From Mucor racemosus (taxonomy: Eukaryota; Mucoromycota; Mucoromycetes; Mucorales; Mucoraceae): a DNA stretch of 64,000 bases. Both the position numbers and the translations under genes were made by a program. The notes under the pieces are model-generated. The model made no database searches. It saw nothing but the letters and a program-made list of their open reading frames with translations, and had not been told where the DNA came from. The stretch spans positions 1,364,001 to 1,428,000 of the forward strand of contig JAPEHQ010000006.1 of assembly GCA_027405735.1 (NCBI GenBank), given 5' to 3'. Shown piece by piece: positions 1 to 11,109 of this stretch (within the stretch, counting starts at the first letter, position 1; the number at the start of each line of letters is the position of its first letter).

Positions 1-1010
1 ACAATAGCTTGATCGATAGATAATGTTTTTGCGCATCCTTTTAATTAATTATATTTAAAATATGCTTATAAAAAGTGAAGTGTATATTCAAAAAACCCGC
101 AAAATTTCAATTGCATTTTACGCAAAATTTAATGTAAAACATTTATTTGATTTTTATTTAGATGGATGTAGAATCCAAAACTGTACAAGAACTATTTAAT
201 ACGCTAGGTCGACTTACTTTGTAGCCCATGAGCCATTAAACGATTTTGTTTTTTGAATCATTTTTCGTCCATTTTTTAGAATAAATTTTGGGACCCCGTT
301 ATGATAGGTTTTAAGATGTGATAAGTCCCTATTATTGTGATTATCTCGACCAAAGACCAATATTTTTCGCTAAAACAAAAAATGCAGAGTAGCAATCAAT
401 TAGATCTATCTCGTGAACACAAAAAATTAACACCTCAAGTTAGGTGGTCAATTTTCAACAATCGATTTTGGGTCAACGTTAGACCAGTGCACTTTTATTC
501 TGGTATTAACTCTTCTGTTTTCGGACAGATATCAATGGCTCGTAGAGGGAGGTACATTTATCTTTGAATATTTGACGTGGTGATTCGACACAATATTGGG
601 TGAAAAAGGTGAAAAGCATCTGAAAAGCATTTGAAGCCCACTTTTTTACGACATAAATCCCATTTCGGCAAAGTTCGATACTAACAACTTTCAACTTTAT
701 ATGAGAGTAGGTCCGCATCTTTGACACTCGATATGATAATCTCAAAGGACAATCTTCATTATCTACTGTACCGATGAAATCATCGCCAAAGTGTACCGTT
801 AACTTACTACGCACTTTCACTAAAATCAGTTAAAAACACGATCTTTATGAATACCGATCCAAGTAAACTGCCACTCTACATGGATATAGGTATGAATAGA
901 TACTAGAAGTACTTCAGATATTGGCTTCCATGGTACATTGTGCATTCGGTAAATTTGAACAAGTTAATTGCCTGCTATTTGTACATTCTTCAGAATATGA
1001 TTGCTGTTCA
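1..1010 (+). repeat. Interspersed repeat family R1, distal part, cut by window edge
   Basis: By eye this stretch aligns, in the same orientation, with 62430-63530: shared blocks include the TCGATCGATA start, the ACTTACTTTG block, GATTATCTCGAC and CAGTGCACTTTTATTCTGG. The copies are clearly diverged. Only short open frames are present and none is shared convincingly between copies, so no gene is called here. The homology fades near 1010. The same family supplies the inverted arms at 54240-55651 and 61478 onward. Confidence 0.7.
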
Positions 1011-1498
1011 GATGCAATTTGAATTTTTATATATAAACCAATGATACTTTTACTTTTATTGCTTGATTTACAGTACCATTCGTTTTGAGCTCAAATACAT
1101 CCTTTGATTACCTTTACCTGACTTTTGAATACTCAATGCTTAAAAATCAAAGATCAGCACATTATGTCTCAGCAAAGACAAGGACAACCAGCAGTTTTTA
1201 TATTCAAACTTGCTTGTTTCGAAAAGCTCTTTTATATATTTGTTTTTTCTGCTTTTTCATTACCATATATTATGTTGTTACATGAACCCAGTAATTGAAA
1301 CATAGTTTTTGACAGTTCAGGTCCGTCCTTCCTTTTTGTTTTTGCAGGTTTACAATGTGAATCATAGCCACCATTGGCTCAGAATGACCCGGATTTTCAA
1401 ATGCATACGCCTTTACATCCTTAAGAGCGAATTCATAACCATTTAAATTCATACAGCTGAAGCTTTCGATTATTTCTTTAGTTTTGTAACCAAGCAAT
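1011..1498. other. Upstream region of the P-protein gene
   Basis: AT-rich, with no recognisable gene. It should contain the promoter and 5' leader of the gene starting at 1499, but I see no convincing core promoter element. Confidence 0.4.
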
Positions 1499-2890
1499 AT
1501 GAGTGATTTACCAGCCCTTAGACAAAAGATCGACTCTCTTGATACAACACTTGTAAATATTTTGAATGAACGTGCTCGTGTTTCATTAGATATTGGTGCT
1601 GCTAAAAGAAAGGACACGTAAGAATGATAACAATAAAACTATCAATGAATTGTAATTGTAACTTGTTTGTATTTATAGCAACGCTGAAGAAGCAGCCGAT
1701 GCAGATGTTCAAGTTTTCAGACCTGGCCGTGAAAAGGAGATTTATAAAAAGGTAATTGGGTTGAATAATAAAGCGCAAATTCATCAATTGAACTTTTGAT
1801 TAGTTGATTCGTTTAAATTCTGGTCCCTTGAATGATGATTCATTGCATGCCATCTTTAGAGAAGTAAGTGTACTGGATTATTACATTGAATGACCCAAAT
1901 GTTGAAGGTTTGATTAGATTATGTCTGCGTCGATTGCTCTTCAAAAAGATGTTTCAATTGCATATCTTGGTCCACCAGGCACCTTTTCACATCAAGCTGC
2001 ATATAAAAGATTAGGAGACAGTGTTGCGTACGTACCTCAAAAGCAAATCGATGGCAAGTAATTGATAAATTGGATTAAAAAAAAAAAATAAGAAATGATT
2101 TTTATTTATTCGTACATAATAGATGTTTTTGTAGCTGTTGAAAAGGGCCAAACAACATATGGTATTGTTCCTTTTGAAAATTCCACTTTTGGTTCAGTTG
2201 TAGAAACACTTGATTATTTCATCAATACCTCTGTCAGAGTTCGTGCAGAAACTTACTTGACTGTACATCAATGCCTACTTTCCAACAGTAAATTAGACAA
2301 AATTACCAAAGTGTATAGTCATCCTCAAGGATTAGGACAAACACAAAAATGGCTTTCAGCACACATTCCAAATGCTAAGCGTATTTCAGTTAAATCAACA
2401 GCTGAAGCTGCAGAAAAGGCAGCATTGGAAACAGGCGCTGCTGCTGTTTGTAGTGAAATCTGTGCTGAATTATATGGTTTGGAGATTGTTGAGGCTAATA
2501 TTGAAGACCTTGCAGGTAAAATTTGTTGATATCAAAATATTCAATTTAACTAAAAATTACATGTATAAAGCCAATACAACTCGTTTCCTCCTTATCGGTG
2601 CTGCTAGCGATTCACCTACCAATGATGATCATACACTCATTACTTTCACAGTCGATCATCGCCAACCAGGTGCATTGTGTGATGGACTTAAGGTTTTCAA
2701 GGATTATGGATTAAACTTGTTCAAGATTGATTCTCGTCCTAGTGGGCAACGTCCATGGCATTATGTATTCTTTATTGAATGCTCTGGCCATTTTGAAAAT
2801 GAGGAAATTAAGAAAGCTCTCAAAGATTTAGAAGAGTTCTGTTTAGATATCGTTGTGTTGGGTAGTTTCCCCAATCAAAGACCTGAATAA
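1499..2890 (+). CDS. Bifunctional chorismate mutase / prephenate dehydratase (P-protein)
   Basis: Catalyses chorismate to prephenate and prephenate to phenylpyruvate in phenylalanine synthesis. Six exons: 1499-1617, 1679-1751, 1804-1863, 1918-2053, 2123-2515, 2571-2890, giving 366 aa. Residues ~1-95 are an AroQ-type chorismate mutase domain (LRQKIDSLD, NERARVSLDIG, RPGREKEI, IFREIMSASIALQ). The dehydratase domain follows (AYLGPPGTFSHQAA, GIVPFENSTFGSV, TTRFLLIG with the conserved TRF). Residues ~270-366 are a C-terminal ACT domain with the ligand-site motif DSRPSG, so feedback control by phenylalanine is likely from family knowledge. Intron 2054-2122 begins GC rather than GT; that donor is needed to keep the frame at QID/DVF. 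Fungal Pha2 enzymes are normally monofunctional; this domain order is that of bacterial PheA. It converges with the gene at 3080-4663. Confidence 0.9.
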
Positions 2891-3079
2891 AAGTTTGAAT
2901 TTGTAATATATGTATGGGTATTTTGATTTTTGAAGGATTTTTCAGGTACGGAGGATTAGTAAAAGCTCTTAAATGTTTGAGACATGTATTTTATGGTACT
3001 CTTTATTTATGCTGGTATTTTTTGAGTGGTACATTTCCACCTTGATTTACAGTAAAATATATTTTTATTAGTTGGTTAA

Positions 3080-4663
3080 TTAAAGTCTAGCCGTTACTTT
3101 TTCTTGGGATATAATAACATGGCGTCTCAAATAATCATTGAGAAACATGCCCTCTGGGTCTAATTGTTGACGCACACGTAAAAATTCATTAAATTTGGGA
3201 TATGAAGCTTCTAAATCCTTTCTGGTTTGACCATGAGCCTAATAATTGTCGAGTTAGATCAAGGATTTAAAATTCGATTTCCAAAAAAAGTTCTTACCTT
3301 GGCCCAATGAGGGCGGCCATTGTATTCACGCATGATATCCTCATAGCCCTTCCAATACTTCTTATAAGGAACAGGCTTACCATAAGGTCTATACATAATA
3401 ACACCAATATAACAAGTTTTACGTCCATATGCAGGGCTTAACCATACATCATCTTCATCAACAAATCGAATTTCCACAGGGAAATGTACCTTTAAATCAT
3501 TGTCGCCAATAAATTTGTCTAGTTTACGCAAGACATCAGGAGCATCCTTCCAATCAATAGCCCATTCATTGACGTATTGAGGGAAAAGACAATCAAAATT
3601 GAAGACCTTGTTGGATACATCAACCACATTAATAGGTTGTGAGTGAAGAGTATTGAACATTAATTTGGTTAAATAAGGAATAAGATATGTGCTGTAACGA
3701 GTGACATTCAACAAAGCTTGATAAGCATGAAAACCATAACCTCTTTCCATCAAAAAACTAGGGCCAGTGCGAGATATTTCTTTAGTTGTACGATTTGCTC
3801 TCCAAACTACACAATCATCAGTATGAGGATACCACCACACACGAGCATGTTCAGCAGAATGAATCACAGCATCCCAATCACTCAAAATATCAGAGAATTT
3901 ATATGGTTTTTGGTTAGCTTCCAATTTAAAATCAGGTTCAGCTTGCAATGTCATACGAGTAATGATACCCAATGCGCCTAAACTACAACGTGCTGCTTCA
4001 AATACATCAACATTCTCTGTAGGTGAACAGAATAGGATTTTTCCATCGGCTGTGATCAAAGTTAAATCGACGATCTAGACAATTTCAACCAATTAAAGTG
4101 TCAAAATTTTGTCTCTTTTAAATAAAATATTACGAACAAACCATTGTAGATAAGCATCCATATTCTGCTCCTGTGCCATGAGTTGCTGTAGCCATAACAC
4201 CAGCAATGGTTTGATCAGAGATAGAACCCAAATTACTCAAAGCAAGCCCATTCTCTCTTAGAACTTGATGCAGCTTGTGAAGTGACATGCCAGCTTCCAC
4301 AGTGGCTCTGTATGTTTTTGTATTTACATCGAGCAAATTATTCATTTTATCAATATTAATCATAAATCCCGGAGAGCATGCTAAATCAGAAGGAGAATGT
4401 CCACAACCAAATGCTTTAAGAGGTTTATTTAAACTTTTAGCTAAAAGTATAACCTGTTCTATCATATTAGACTTTTTTCTGTGCATTTGTTTATTTTTCT
4501 GTTTGTTTTTTTCTCTTACCTTTTGTATTTGCTCTTCAGTAGTAGGCTCAAATAATAATTCCGGAGTGCATTTGAAGGTTTTGGCCCAGTTTTGAAATGT
4601 AAACTTGTCGTTTGCAATTTCTTTTAAATCAGGTGTTAATTGATCGAAACGATATGGACCCAT
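3080..4663 (-). CDS. ALO1: D-arabinono-1,4-lactone oxidase
   Basis: Flavin enzyme that makes D-erythroascorbate, the fungal ascorbate analogue, at the mitochondrial membrane. Exons on the minus strand: 4663-4520, 4453-4142, 4074-3298, 3238-3080, giving 463 aa. The N-terminal FAD-binding domain has FGCGHSPSD, whose His is the expected covalent FAD site, and ATATHGTGAEYG. The C-terminal ALO domain ends with the family hallmark HWAK, rebuilt across the last intron as RPHWAK/AHGQTR, then LDPEGMFLNDYLRR. The start MGPYRFDQL fits a family that often opens near the FAD domain. The 66-nt intron 4454-4519 has no stop and a length divisible by three; keeping it would add 22 Lys/Asn/Gln-rich residues inside a conserved alpha/beta element, so I splice it out. 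Length is close to yeast Alo1. Confidence 0.93.
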
Positions 4664-5433
4664 GTTTGATGGAATGTATTAATTGCAGTAGAACAATGGA
4701 ATAAAATAAAAAGGCAGACTTGAATGGTAAAAAAGGGAAAACTGGGTTTGAAGAAAGAAGCCACCACTACACATGAAGGGAAATCCATCTTGGACCACTA
4801 TTATTTAATCCAAATTTAGGATCTTTGTCATTTGGAAGTCTGATTTTTTTTGGCAGTAAATAGCAAAACAAAGCGATACAAGTAAAAAGATCTAATGCTT
4901 GCATTAAAAGTATCTGTTTGTTCTTAGAAACTTGAAAAGTTATAGCATACAGTAGCCAAGCGTAATGTTATTAATACTGATTTCGGGTATTAATGTGTAC
5001 TCTACACTAGATTTACTAATAAATAAAAGGACTACCAAGAATTAATTAGTACACGAATACTTGCTGTTTTGTAAGATATCTAATTTTCTATTTTATAATA
5101 GTTTTATATTAAAAGAAACTTGTTTAAAGACTTATCGTACTATAGTGATACTAATCAATTGAGATTGAAGGAATGTCCGAAGAGCATACAATTTTCAAAG
5201 TTTTTTTTTCCTAAAACAAATATGAGCTCAAATTAAACACTCTCCCAAAATGCAAATTGCATTTGTTAAATGTATAAAAGCATAATTACATCTGTTAAAA
5301 TCCTTTAAAGACTGAAATATCGACAAAAATTGGCACCACCACCATCACCACCACCACCATCACCACCACCACCATCACCACCACCACCAAAATAATTAAA
5401 ATACCGACTATATTTTTTGGTTTGATTTTCTGG
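4664..5433. other. Intergenic region upstream of ALO and left flank of the LINE
   Basis: AT-rich, no coding signal. It should hold the ALO promoter at its left end. It contains a CAC/CAT minisatellite at 5334-5389. Its last ~40 bases belong to an AT-rich repeat that is interrupted by the LINE and resumes after 11125. Confidence 0.5.
5334..5389. repeat. CAC/CAT minisatellite
   Basis: Tandem CACCACCACCAT-type units over ~56 bp, with alternating CAC runs and single CAT triplets. It lies outside the LINE, 45 bp before the target-site duplication. It is not part of a supported reading frame. Confidence 0.9.
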
Positions 5434-5448
5434 AAATTTGACACGATT
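5434..5448. repeat. 5' target-site duplication of the LINE
   Basis: AAATTTGACACGATT, repeated exactly at 11110-11124 after the poly(A) tail. The first As of the 3' copy cannot be separated from the tail, so the true length is 12-15 bp. Confidence 0.92.
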
Positions 5449-5449
5449 C

Positions 5450-7027
5450 ATGGCTTTCTCCGCTAAAGATCAGTTTTTAATGCGAGAATCTACCTCACAG
5501 GGTAGATCAACGTTGGATTCTAGCCATAATCCAAGCAACAAACCATTTACATATCAGTCTTTCACAGATGCAATCAAATTTCAAAAACGACACGCATTCA
5601 ATGTTACTCCAGATGTGGATAATACGGAATGTTTTAAAACCTTAACATCCAACTCGACTTTCATTGAAGCGAAGGAAAAAAACTCTATCGTCATTGATTG
5701 TTCTCAATTCCTTGGAATGGTGTTCAAAGATAAGACCCTCTTAGGTATCATGAGAGAGCAATATCCCAACAGCTTAGGTATGAAACCAAGAATTATTGGA
5801 AAGAACAAGCGAAAAGTTGTCGAACTTAGCTTCTCTACTGAAAAGGAATGCAAAGATGCGCTTTTAAAGGAATTTGTAGTGGAAGGTAAAGCTATTGAAG
5901 TTAGTAAAACCTTGACGAGTACATCTCAAGTAATTCGGGTTGGAATTACTGAGATCCCTCTTGATGATGAGGATGCGTTGATGGAATCTCTTGTCAAGAC
6001 ATTTGAAAGATACGGCGATATCCTGAACATTGGATTGACGAAGGTGGAGGATCATGATTGGTTTACTGGCCGAGGCTTTGTCACTCTTAACAGGGATAAA
6101 TTAAAAAATTATGCAGCTGACCTTACTCCTCAGGTACAGCTTATTGGCTATGAGGGAACAGCCCTTCACCTAGTATGGTCAAACATGAAGCCCATTTGTC
6201 CTGAGTGTCATTCGGATGATCACATCAAGTATGATTGCCCCAAGAAGCAGCGAAAACTTTGCCATCGATGCAGGAGCCCTAACCATTTACAGGCCGACTG
6301 TCCAGCTGCTCCCTGGAACAAAAAGGACCTTAGAAACAAGGAAACTTCCAAGTATCAAGATTCGAATGACAATGGTGATATAAACCAAGCTAAATCTAGT
6401 GGCATGGAAGTTAATCTATTGGATGCGTTGAAAGGAGGTAATCCTAATGCAAAATTCACTTCTAACAATACTTTTGAAGTGTTAGCTGCCTCGGTAGAGG
6501 AACAGAATGAAGAAACCAGGAACATTGTGGAAGAAGAAAACATGGAAGATGTTGTCACTGAATCAGCTAAAGGCACTGAAGCCGAAACTAATGAAGAAAA
6601 TACTGTGATTGGAACCAGGGAGGAAGATGTCGCTTCAGAATTGAATGAAGGGAACTTCGAACCTAATATCAATGAGGATGACAATGTCGGGGTGCAAATT
6701 AATCAAGAAGGGGAAAAGCAAATTCAACATGCTAAGAAGAATATTGCTTCGACTTCGAGGGCACCAAGATTGCTGAGATCAAGCCAATCTTCGGACACCG
6801 CAAATAGAGGTTTAAACTCAACTACAAGTAAGGATCAACTCAAGCCGTCTAAGATCAACACATCCAAGAGACGTCTGAATGATGCTATATCTCCTGGATC
6901 GGTTGAGCCTACCACGCCTCAGAAAAAGGGCACCAATGATAGCAAAGTAATAAAAGCAACGGAAGACATATTTGTGTCTCCAGTAGGTGCTAGCAATGAA
7001 GAAGAAATATCTGAACATTCAGATTAA
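5450..7027 (+). CDS. LINE ORF1 protein: RRM-like domain plus two CCHC zinc knuckles
   Basis: Encodes 525 aa if started at the ATG at 5450, the first ATG inside the element; an upstream in-frame extension would use target-site sequence. Residues ~155-240 resemble an RRM fold (VIRVGITEIPLDD, FERYGDILNIGL, GRGFVTLNRD). Two knuckles follow with C-X2-C-X4-H-X4-C spacing, from residue ~250 (CPECHSDDHIKYDC) and ~274 (CHRCRSPNHLQADC). The C-terminal ~200 residues are acidic and low-complexity, then basic. The expected role is binding of the element's RNA in an RNP with ORF2. Confidence 0.9.
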   Translation: MAFSAKDQFLMRESTSQGRSTLDSSHNPSNKPFTYQSFTDAIKFQKRHAFNVTPDVDNTECFKTLTSNSTFIEAKEKNSIVIDCSQFLGMVFKDKTLLGIMREQYPNSLGMKPRIIGKNKRKVVELSFSTEKECKDALLKEFVVEGKAIEVSKTLTSTSQVIRVGITEIPLDDEDALMESLVKTFERYGDILNIGLTKVEDHDWFTGRGFVTLNRDKLKNYAADLTPQVQLIGYEGTALHLVWSNMKPICPECHSDDHIKYDCPKKQRKLCHRCRSPNHLQADCPAAPWNKKDLRNKETSKYQDSNDNGDINQAKSSGMEVNLLDALKGGNPNAKFTSNNTFEVLAASVEEQNEETRNIVEEENMEDVVTESAKGTEAETNEENTVIGTREEDVASELNEGNFEPNINEDDNVGVQINQEGEKQIQHAKKNIASTSRAPRLLRSSQSSDTANRGLNSTTSKDQLKPSKINTSKRRLNDAISPGSVEPTTPQKKGTNDSKVIKATEDIFVSPVGASNEEEISEHSD

Positions 7028-7056
7028 TTTCTGATCTATAAATATCAACAATACTT

Positions 7057-10000
7057 ATGAATAATACCAAATATGTTAACATCAATATAGGCTCTGTCAA
7101 TTGCAGAAGTCTATACAAACAATCTCAACAATCAACTACAGACGACTTTATAGCTATGTTAAAGAACAAGAAATTAAATATCCTACTATGTCAGGAAACC
7201 AACATACCAAATCACTCGTTTGAAGAAATAATCAACAATATGGAAATCAAATTTAAATATCACCAAGCAATATGGACTGAACACTGTTCCATCATTAATT
7301 TTAACAATGCAATTAACCTTGAGAAAATCAAGATATCTACAGATGGAAGAATGATTTTATCCAAACTTACCTTTGTAGACAATCCTACGACACCATTTTA
7401 CATCATGAACATTTATGCACACTCTGGACATGTTCAAAGACAAGAGAGGAATAATCTTTTTAAAGATATAGTTAACATACTTTTATCTATGCCAGAGATT
7501 CTTCCACATTTGATTATGGCAGGGGACTTTAATTACAGTTTTGATAGTGGTAGCAGACATGGATCCAGAATACGTAAAAGCAAGGAGTTAGTCCAATTTA
7601 TGGCGGGATATATGAAAGACTGTATGAACCAAGAAGGAGAAGGATATGGGCCTACATGTAGACAGAATAGACAAGGACGTATCTCTCTCTCGACTATAGA
7701 TTACATGTTTGCCGGGAAGGAGCTCTTTCAAAGGATGAATGGTGGAGATGTAGAATTTTTCGGTCAGGAATTTACCGATCATGCACTACTTACCAAGACC
7801 TTAACTATAGAAATGTATAACTGTGGAAAAGGTATATGGAGAGCCAATCCTTACCTATGTAAGAACAAAAGATATGTTAGCATTTTGAATAGAGAAATAG
7901 AAAACTACGTTCAAAACAAGCTAAATCCTGAACTGTCAACTCAAGACCAATGGGATTGTCTTAAGAATATGGTCAAAAAAGTTACAACTAATTTCTGTCG
8001 CACTACCAACCAAATCAGAGAGACAACACTGAAGAAACTAAACAGTGAGAGGAACCGTATCTTGAGGTTATACCGTGATAATAAAGAATGTCTGAATATA
8101 CTACTGCCTGATATTGAAACACAAATTTCAAAATTACAAAAGGAAAAGACAGACATTGCAAGGTTGAGATCAGGAAAGTATTGGATGGAGAACAACGAAA
8201 ACTCGCCGTCATATATCAAAAGAACCATTGACCAGCGAAGAGAAGCTCGTACCCTCAATATGATCAAACACCCGGATACTAGAACTGATTGCAATGATAA
8301 GGATTCTAAGATTGGAGCAGCAGAATCTTTTTACTCTAAGTTGTACACTGAAGAAAGAATAGATATTAACTGTTTAGATGCAATACTGAACCACATTAAC
8401 AAATCCATCTCTAAAGAGGAAACTGAGGAAATTACACAAGACATATCTTTTGAAGAGATCAAACAAGGTGCAAAACGAAGTCCACGTAAAAGTAGCCCTG
8501 GTTTGGATGGATTGCCATATGAAATTCTCAATATTGTAATGATTCACCCAAGATGTAAAGAAATTGTCGAAAAGGTGTACAATGATGCATTGAAATATGG
8601 AATTATTCCTAAATCTTGGCAACAAGCATGTATTATCCTACTACCAAAGAAAGGCGATTTGTCAGATTTGTCAAACTGGAGGCCGATTTCTCTAATCAAT
8701 ACCGACTGCAAAGTGTTTACTAGGATTCTGAACTCCAGACTCATGGGAATAGCTTCACAGCTGATTAATAACTTCCAAACAGGATTCATGCCACAAAGAT
8801 TTATTGGAGATCAAGGGTTTTCATTAAACCTCATGATTGAAAACTCAAAAGTATGCAAAGGTTTGAATAAATCCGAGTTCACTGAATATATTGGTATAAT
8901 GCTAGACAACCATAAAGCCTATGATAGAGTTCATCCATACTATCTGACCAAGGTCCTAGAAAAATTTGGTATCCCTGAGTCCATCATTCAATGCATCCAA
9001 AATCTGTTCTTCAACAATGAAATATTCGTCAATGTCAATGGTTTTCTAACAAATCCAATTAAACAAAAACGAGGCCTAAGACAAGGTGATGCTATTTCAC
9101 CTCTTCTTTTTAATTTTGCAATAGAGCCATTTCTACTCTCTATCCTTAATAATGAAGCTGTAACTGGGTACACTATGCAATCAACTAAACCAAGCAGTCA
9201 AAATTCTATGAACATGGTTTCTCCAAAACCAATTAAGCTACTAGCCTATGCTGATGATATACTAATTTTTGCAAAAAACAAAGCTGAATATTTGGCAATT
9301 GAAGATTGCTTGAAAGGATATAGCAAGGCGTCAAATTCTAAAATCAACTTAGATAAGTCGGTCGCGTTTCCCCTCCATGGCAGTAAGATGGTGGGTCATA
9401 AAGGTGCAGAATTACGGAACTATATCACAAACAATCAACGGATGAAATGGTTTGATAATTCAAGTACAGGCTATCTTAAATATCTAGGCTACCCTCTCTG
9501 GTTCAACAATCAACAAAGAGATACCTTTGTGGACAACATTAGTGGAAAAATTCAAGCAACTGTCAACTTTTATAAAGAAAGAAAGATATCAGTATATGGT
9601 CGAGCAACTGTGGCCAACACAATGATACTATCAAAACTGTGGCATGTCCTAAGACTAACCAACCTACCAAAGGTGGTTACTTCAAGATTGAATTCCATTA
9701 TCTATCAATATATTGTTGATGACAGACGAATCCAAGTGAAGAAGGATGTCTTCTATCTGCCAAAAAACGAAGGGGGATTAGGCCTGCTAAACATATCAGT
9801 GCAGCAGAAGATGCTACAACTTAGATACATCAATGCGTTACTTAGTGTGAGTGGAACTCCAAATCCAGTACCTAGCCATTTATATAGCTTGATGGTATTT
9901 GCCCTTCAAAATGGATGTGATACACCTCACCATGAAGTGCCTCTTCTGTTTCCTGAATCTCGTTACAAAAGTTCATTTACTGGTTTACACTCCTTTCACA

Positions 10001-10977
10001 ACATCTTCGAAGCTATAGACTCTTGTATAGAACAATGCAAACCGGATGCTGAAAAAATAAAAATATCACCTAAAATACTTCTCTCGCTGCCGTTCACCAC
10101 CATATGCAACAAGGAACAACTCAATAATGAATTAATAAATATAAATACTGCCACAATCAAACAAAGCAAGGTACAAGACTTCTTTCAATACACTCCTTTG
10201 ACAAAATCCATAATCTACAAACCAAGACAAGAATGCAAAAAACCTAAAGTGTTATCAAAAATCATTCGACTTGAAAGAGAACAACACATTAAATACAATC
10301 ATTTTTTCCAACAATACATGGAAAACAATTCCATAGAAAATTTTTTTGAAGAATCAAATGATTTATCAGAATACTCTAAACTAATACAAGATGTCAACAA
10401 GAAGCCATTGCTGGATCAGAAGAAAAAACGTATAAGATACATCCTAAATCAAGGCATTCCTTTAATAATACCAAAAGGTTACAACAATAATATATCCAAA
10501 AAACAATGGACAGAATTTTACAAAACAAATATGCATCACACAGCAAGAAACCTTTGGTTTAAAGTTATCCATGACAGAATACCATCCAAGTCCTTCCTTT
10601 ACAACATGCAAATGAAAGATATTGATTCAGACAAATGCCACCTATGCAATCTTAGAGAAGACAGTATGCATCTGTTGATCTCGTGTGTACACAAAAAAGA
10701 TATATGGCAGGAAATTTTCAACAAGTTTCTTGGGTACCCAAGAGTGGTAAATCCTCAACAGACTTATCATGACTTCAAAAATTTAAAACTGTCCAGATAC
10801 TATATATACAATTTAGACATACACATCAACATATACGACATTTTCTCAACGATAACACGCCTTATATGGTTTCATCACTTCAATCATGTGCTCAACTCAG
10901 TGCCATTTAACAGCACAATAGTCTCAAAGAAAATATGCTCAGAGCTATATAGAATGTCTAATATGAATGACTTGTAG
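7057..10977 (+). CDS. LINE ORF2 protein: endonuclease and reverse transcriptase
   Basis: Encodes 1306 aa, the enzyme for target-primed reverse transcription. The N-terminal exonuclease-endonuclease-phosphatase fold (residues ~1-235) shows NIGSVNCRSL, LLCQETN, MAGDFNYSF, STIDYMF and TDHALL, covering the expected Asn, Glu, Asp/Asn, Asp and His positions. The reverse transcriptase shows SSPGLDGLPYEIL (~480), NWRPISLINTDCK, GLRQGDAISPLLFNF and the catalytic LAYADDILIF with YADD at ~731-734. A C-terminal C-X2-C-X7-H-X4-C motif starts at Cys1194 (CHLCNLREDSMHLLISC). No disruption is visible. It would be translated downstream of ORF1 on one RNA, by reinitiation or a similar route. Confidence 0.95.
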   Translation: MNNTKYVNINIGSVNCRSLYKQSQQSTTDDFIAMLKNKKLNILLCQETNIPNHSFEEIINNMEIKFKYHQAIWTEHCSIINFNNAINLEKIKISTDGRMILSKLTFVDNPTTPFYIMNIYAHSGHVQRQERNNLFKDIVNILLSMPEILPHLIMAGDFNYSFDSGSRHGSRIRKSKELVQFMAGYMKDCMNQEGEGYGPTCRQNRQGRISLSTIDYMFAGKELFQRMNGGDVEFFGQEFTDHALLTKTLTIEMYNCGKGIWRANPYLCKNKRYVSILNREIENYVQNKLNPELSTQDQWDCLKNMVKKVTTNFCRTTNQIRETTLKKLNSERNRILRLYRDNKECLNILLPDIETQISKLQKEKTDIARLRSGKYWMENNENSPSYIKRTIDQRREARTLNMIKHPDTRTDCNDKDSKIGAAESFYSKLYTEERIDINCLDAILNHINKSISKEETEEITQDISFEEIKQGAKRSPRKSSPGLDGLPYEILNIVMIHPRCKEIVEKVYNDALKYGIIPKSWQQACIILLPKKGDLSDLSNWRPISLINTDCKVFTRILNSRLMGIASQLINNFQTGFMPQRFIGDQGFSLNLMIENSKVCKGLNKSEFTEYIGIMLDNHKAYDRVHPYYLTKVLEKFGIPESIIQCIQNLFFNNEIFVNVNGFLTNPIKQKRGLRQGDAISPLLFNFAIEPFLLSILNNEAVTGYTMQSTKPSSQNSMNMVSPKPIKLLAYADDILIFAKNKAEYLAIEDCLKGYSKASNSKINLDKSVAFPLHGSKMVGHKGAELRNYITNNQRMKWFDNSSTGYLKYLGYPLWFNNQQRDTFVDNISGKIQATVNFYKERKISVYGRATVANTMILSKLWHVLRLTNLPKVVTSRLNSIIYQYIVDDRRIQVKKDVFYLPKNEGGLGLLNISVQQKMLQLRYINALLSVSGTPNPVPSHLYSLMVFALQNGCDTPHHEVPLLFPESRYKSSFTGLHSFHNIFEAIDSCIEQCKPDAEKIKISPKILLSLPFTTICNKEQLNNELININTATIKQSKVQDFFQYTPLTKSIIYKPRQECKKPKVLSKIIRLEREQHIKYNHFFQQYMENNSIENFFEESNDLSEYSKLIQDVNKKPLLDQKKKRIRYILNQGIPLIIPKGYNNNISKKQWTEFYKTNMHHTARNLWFKVIHDRIPSKSFLYNMQMKDIDSDKCHLCNLREDSMHLLISCVHKKDIWQEIFNKFLGYPRVVNPQQTYHDFKNLKLSRYYIYNLDIHINIYDIFSTITRLIWFHHFNHVLNSVPFNSTIVSKKICSELYRMSNMNDL

Positions 10978-11109
10978 GATAATATATATATATGATACTA
11001 ATATGGCAGGTCACTTTACCTAGTATACACCTTGTCCATCACTATGATGAGTTTCAATTTTCTTTTTTTAAATAAAATTTAAAACTTTCATCCCATAAAA
11101 AAAAAAAAA

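Larger units (their letters stand above)
5449..11109 (+). mobile_element. Non-LTR retrotransposon (L1-like LINE), both ORFs open
   Basis: A 5.66 kb element between 15-bp direct repeats. Order: ORF1 5450-7027, 29-bp spacer, ORF2 7057-10977, a ~130-bp 3' UTR with AATAAA at 11071-11076, and a ~14-nt poly(A) tail. The 5' end lies one base before the ORF1 ATG, so this copy is either truncated just upstream of ORF1 or has almost no 5' UTR. Neither ORF shows a stop or frameshift. An endonuclease, reverse transcriptase and C-terminal CCHC motif without an RNase H motif that I can see fit the L1 clade better than Tad-type fungal LINEs; that clade call is from memory of motif order. Confidence 0.95.

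Noticed and set aside
5334..5389. CAC/CAT repeat read as a His-rich peptide or as part of the LINE
   Set aside because: It lies outside the target-site duplication and no start or stop gives a sensible frame.
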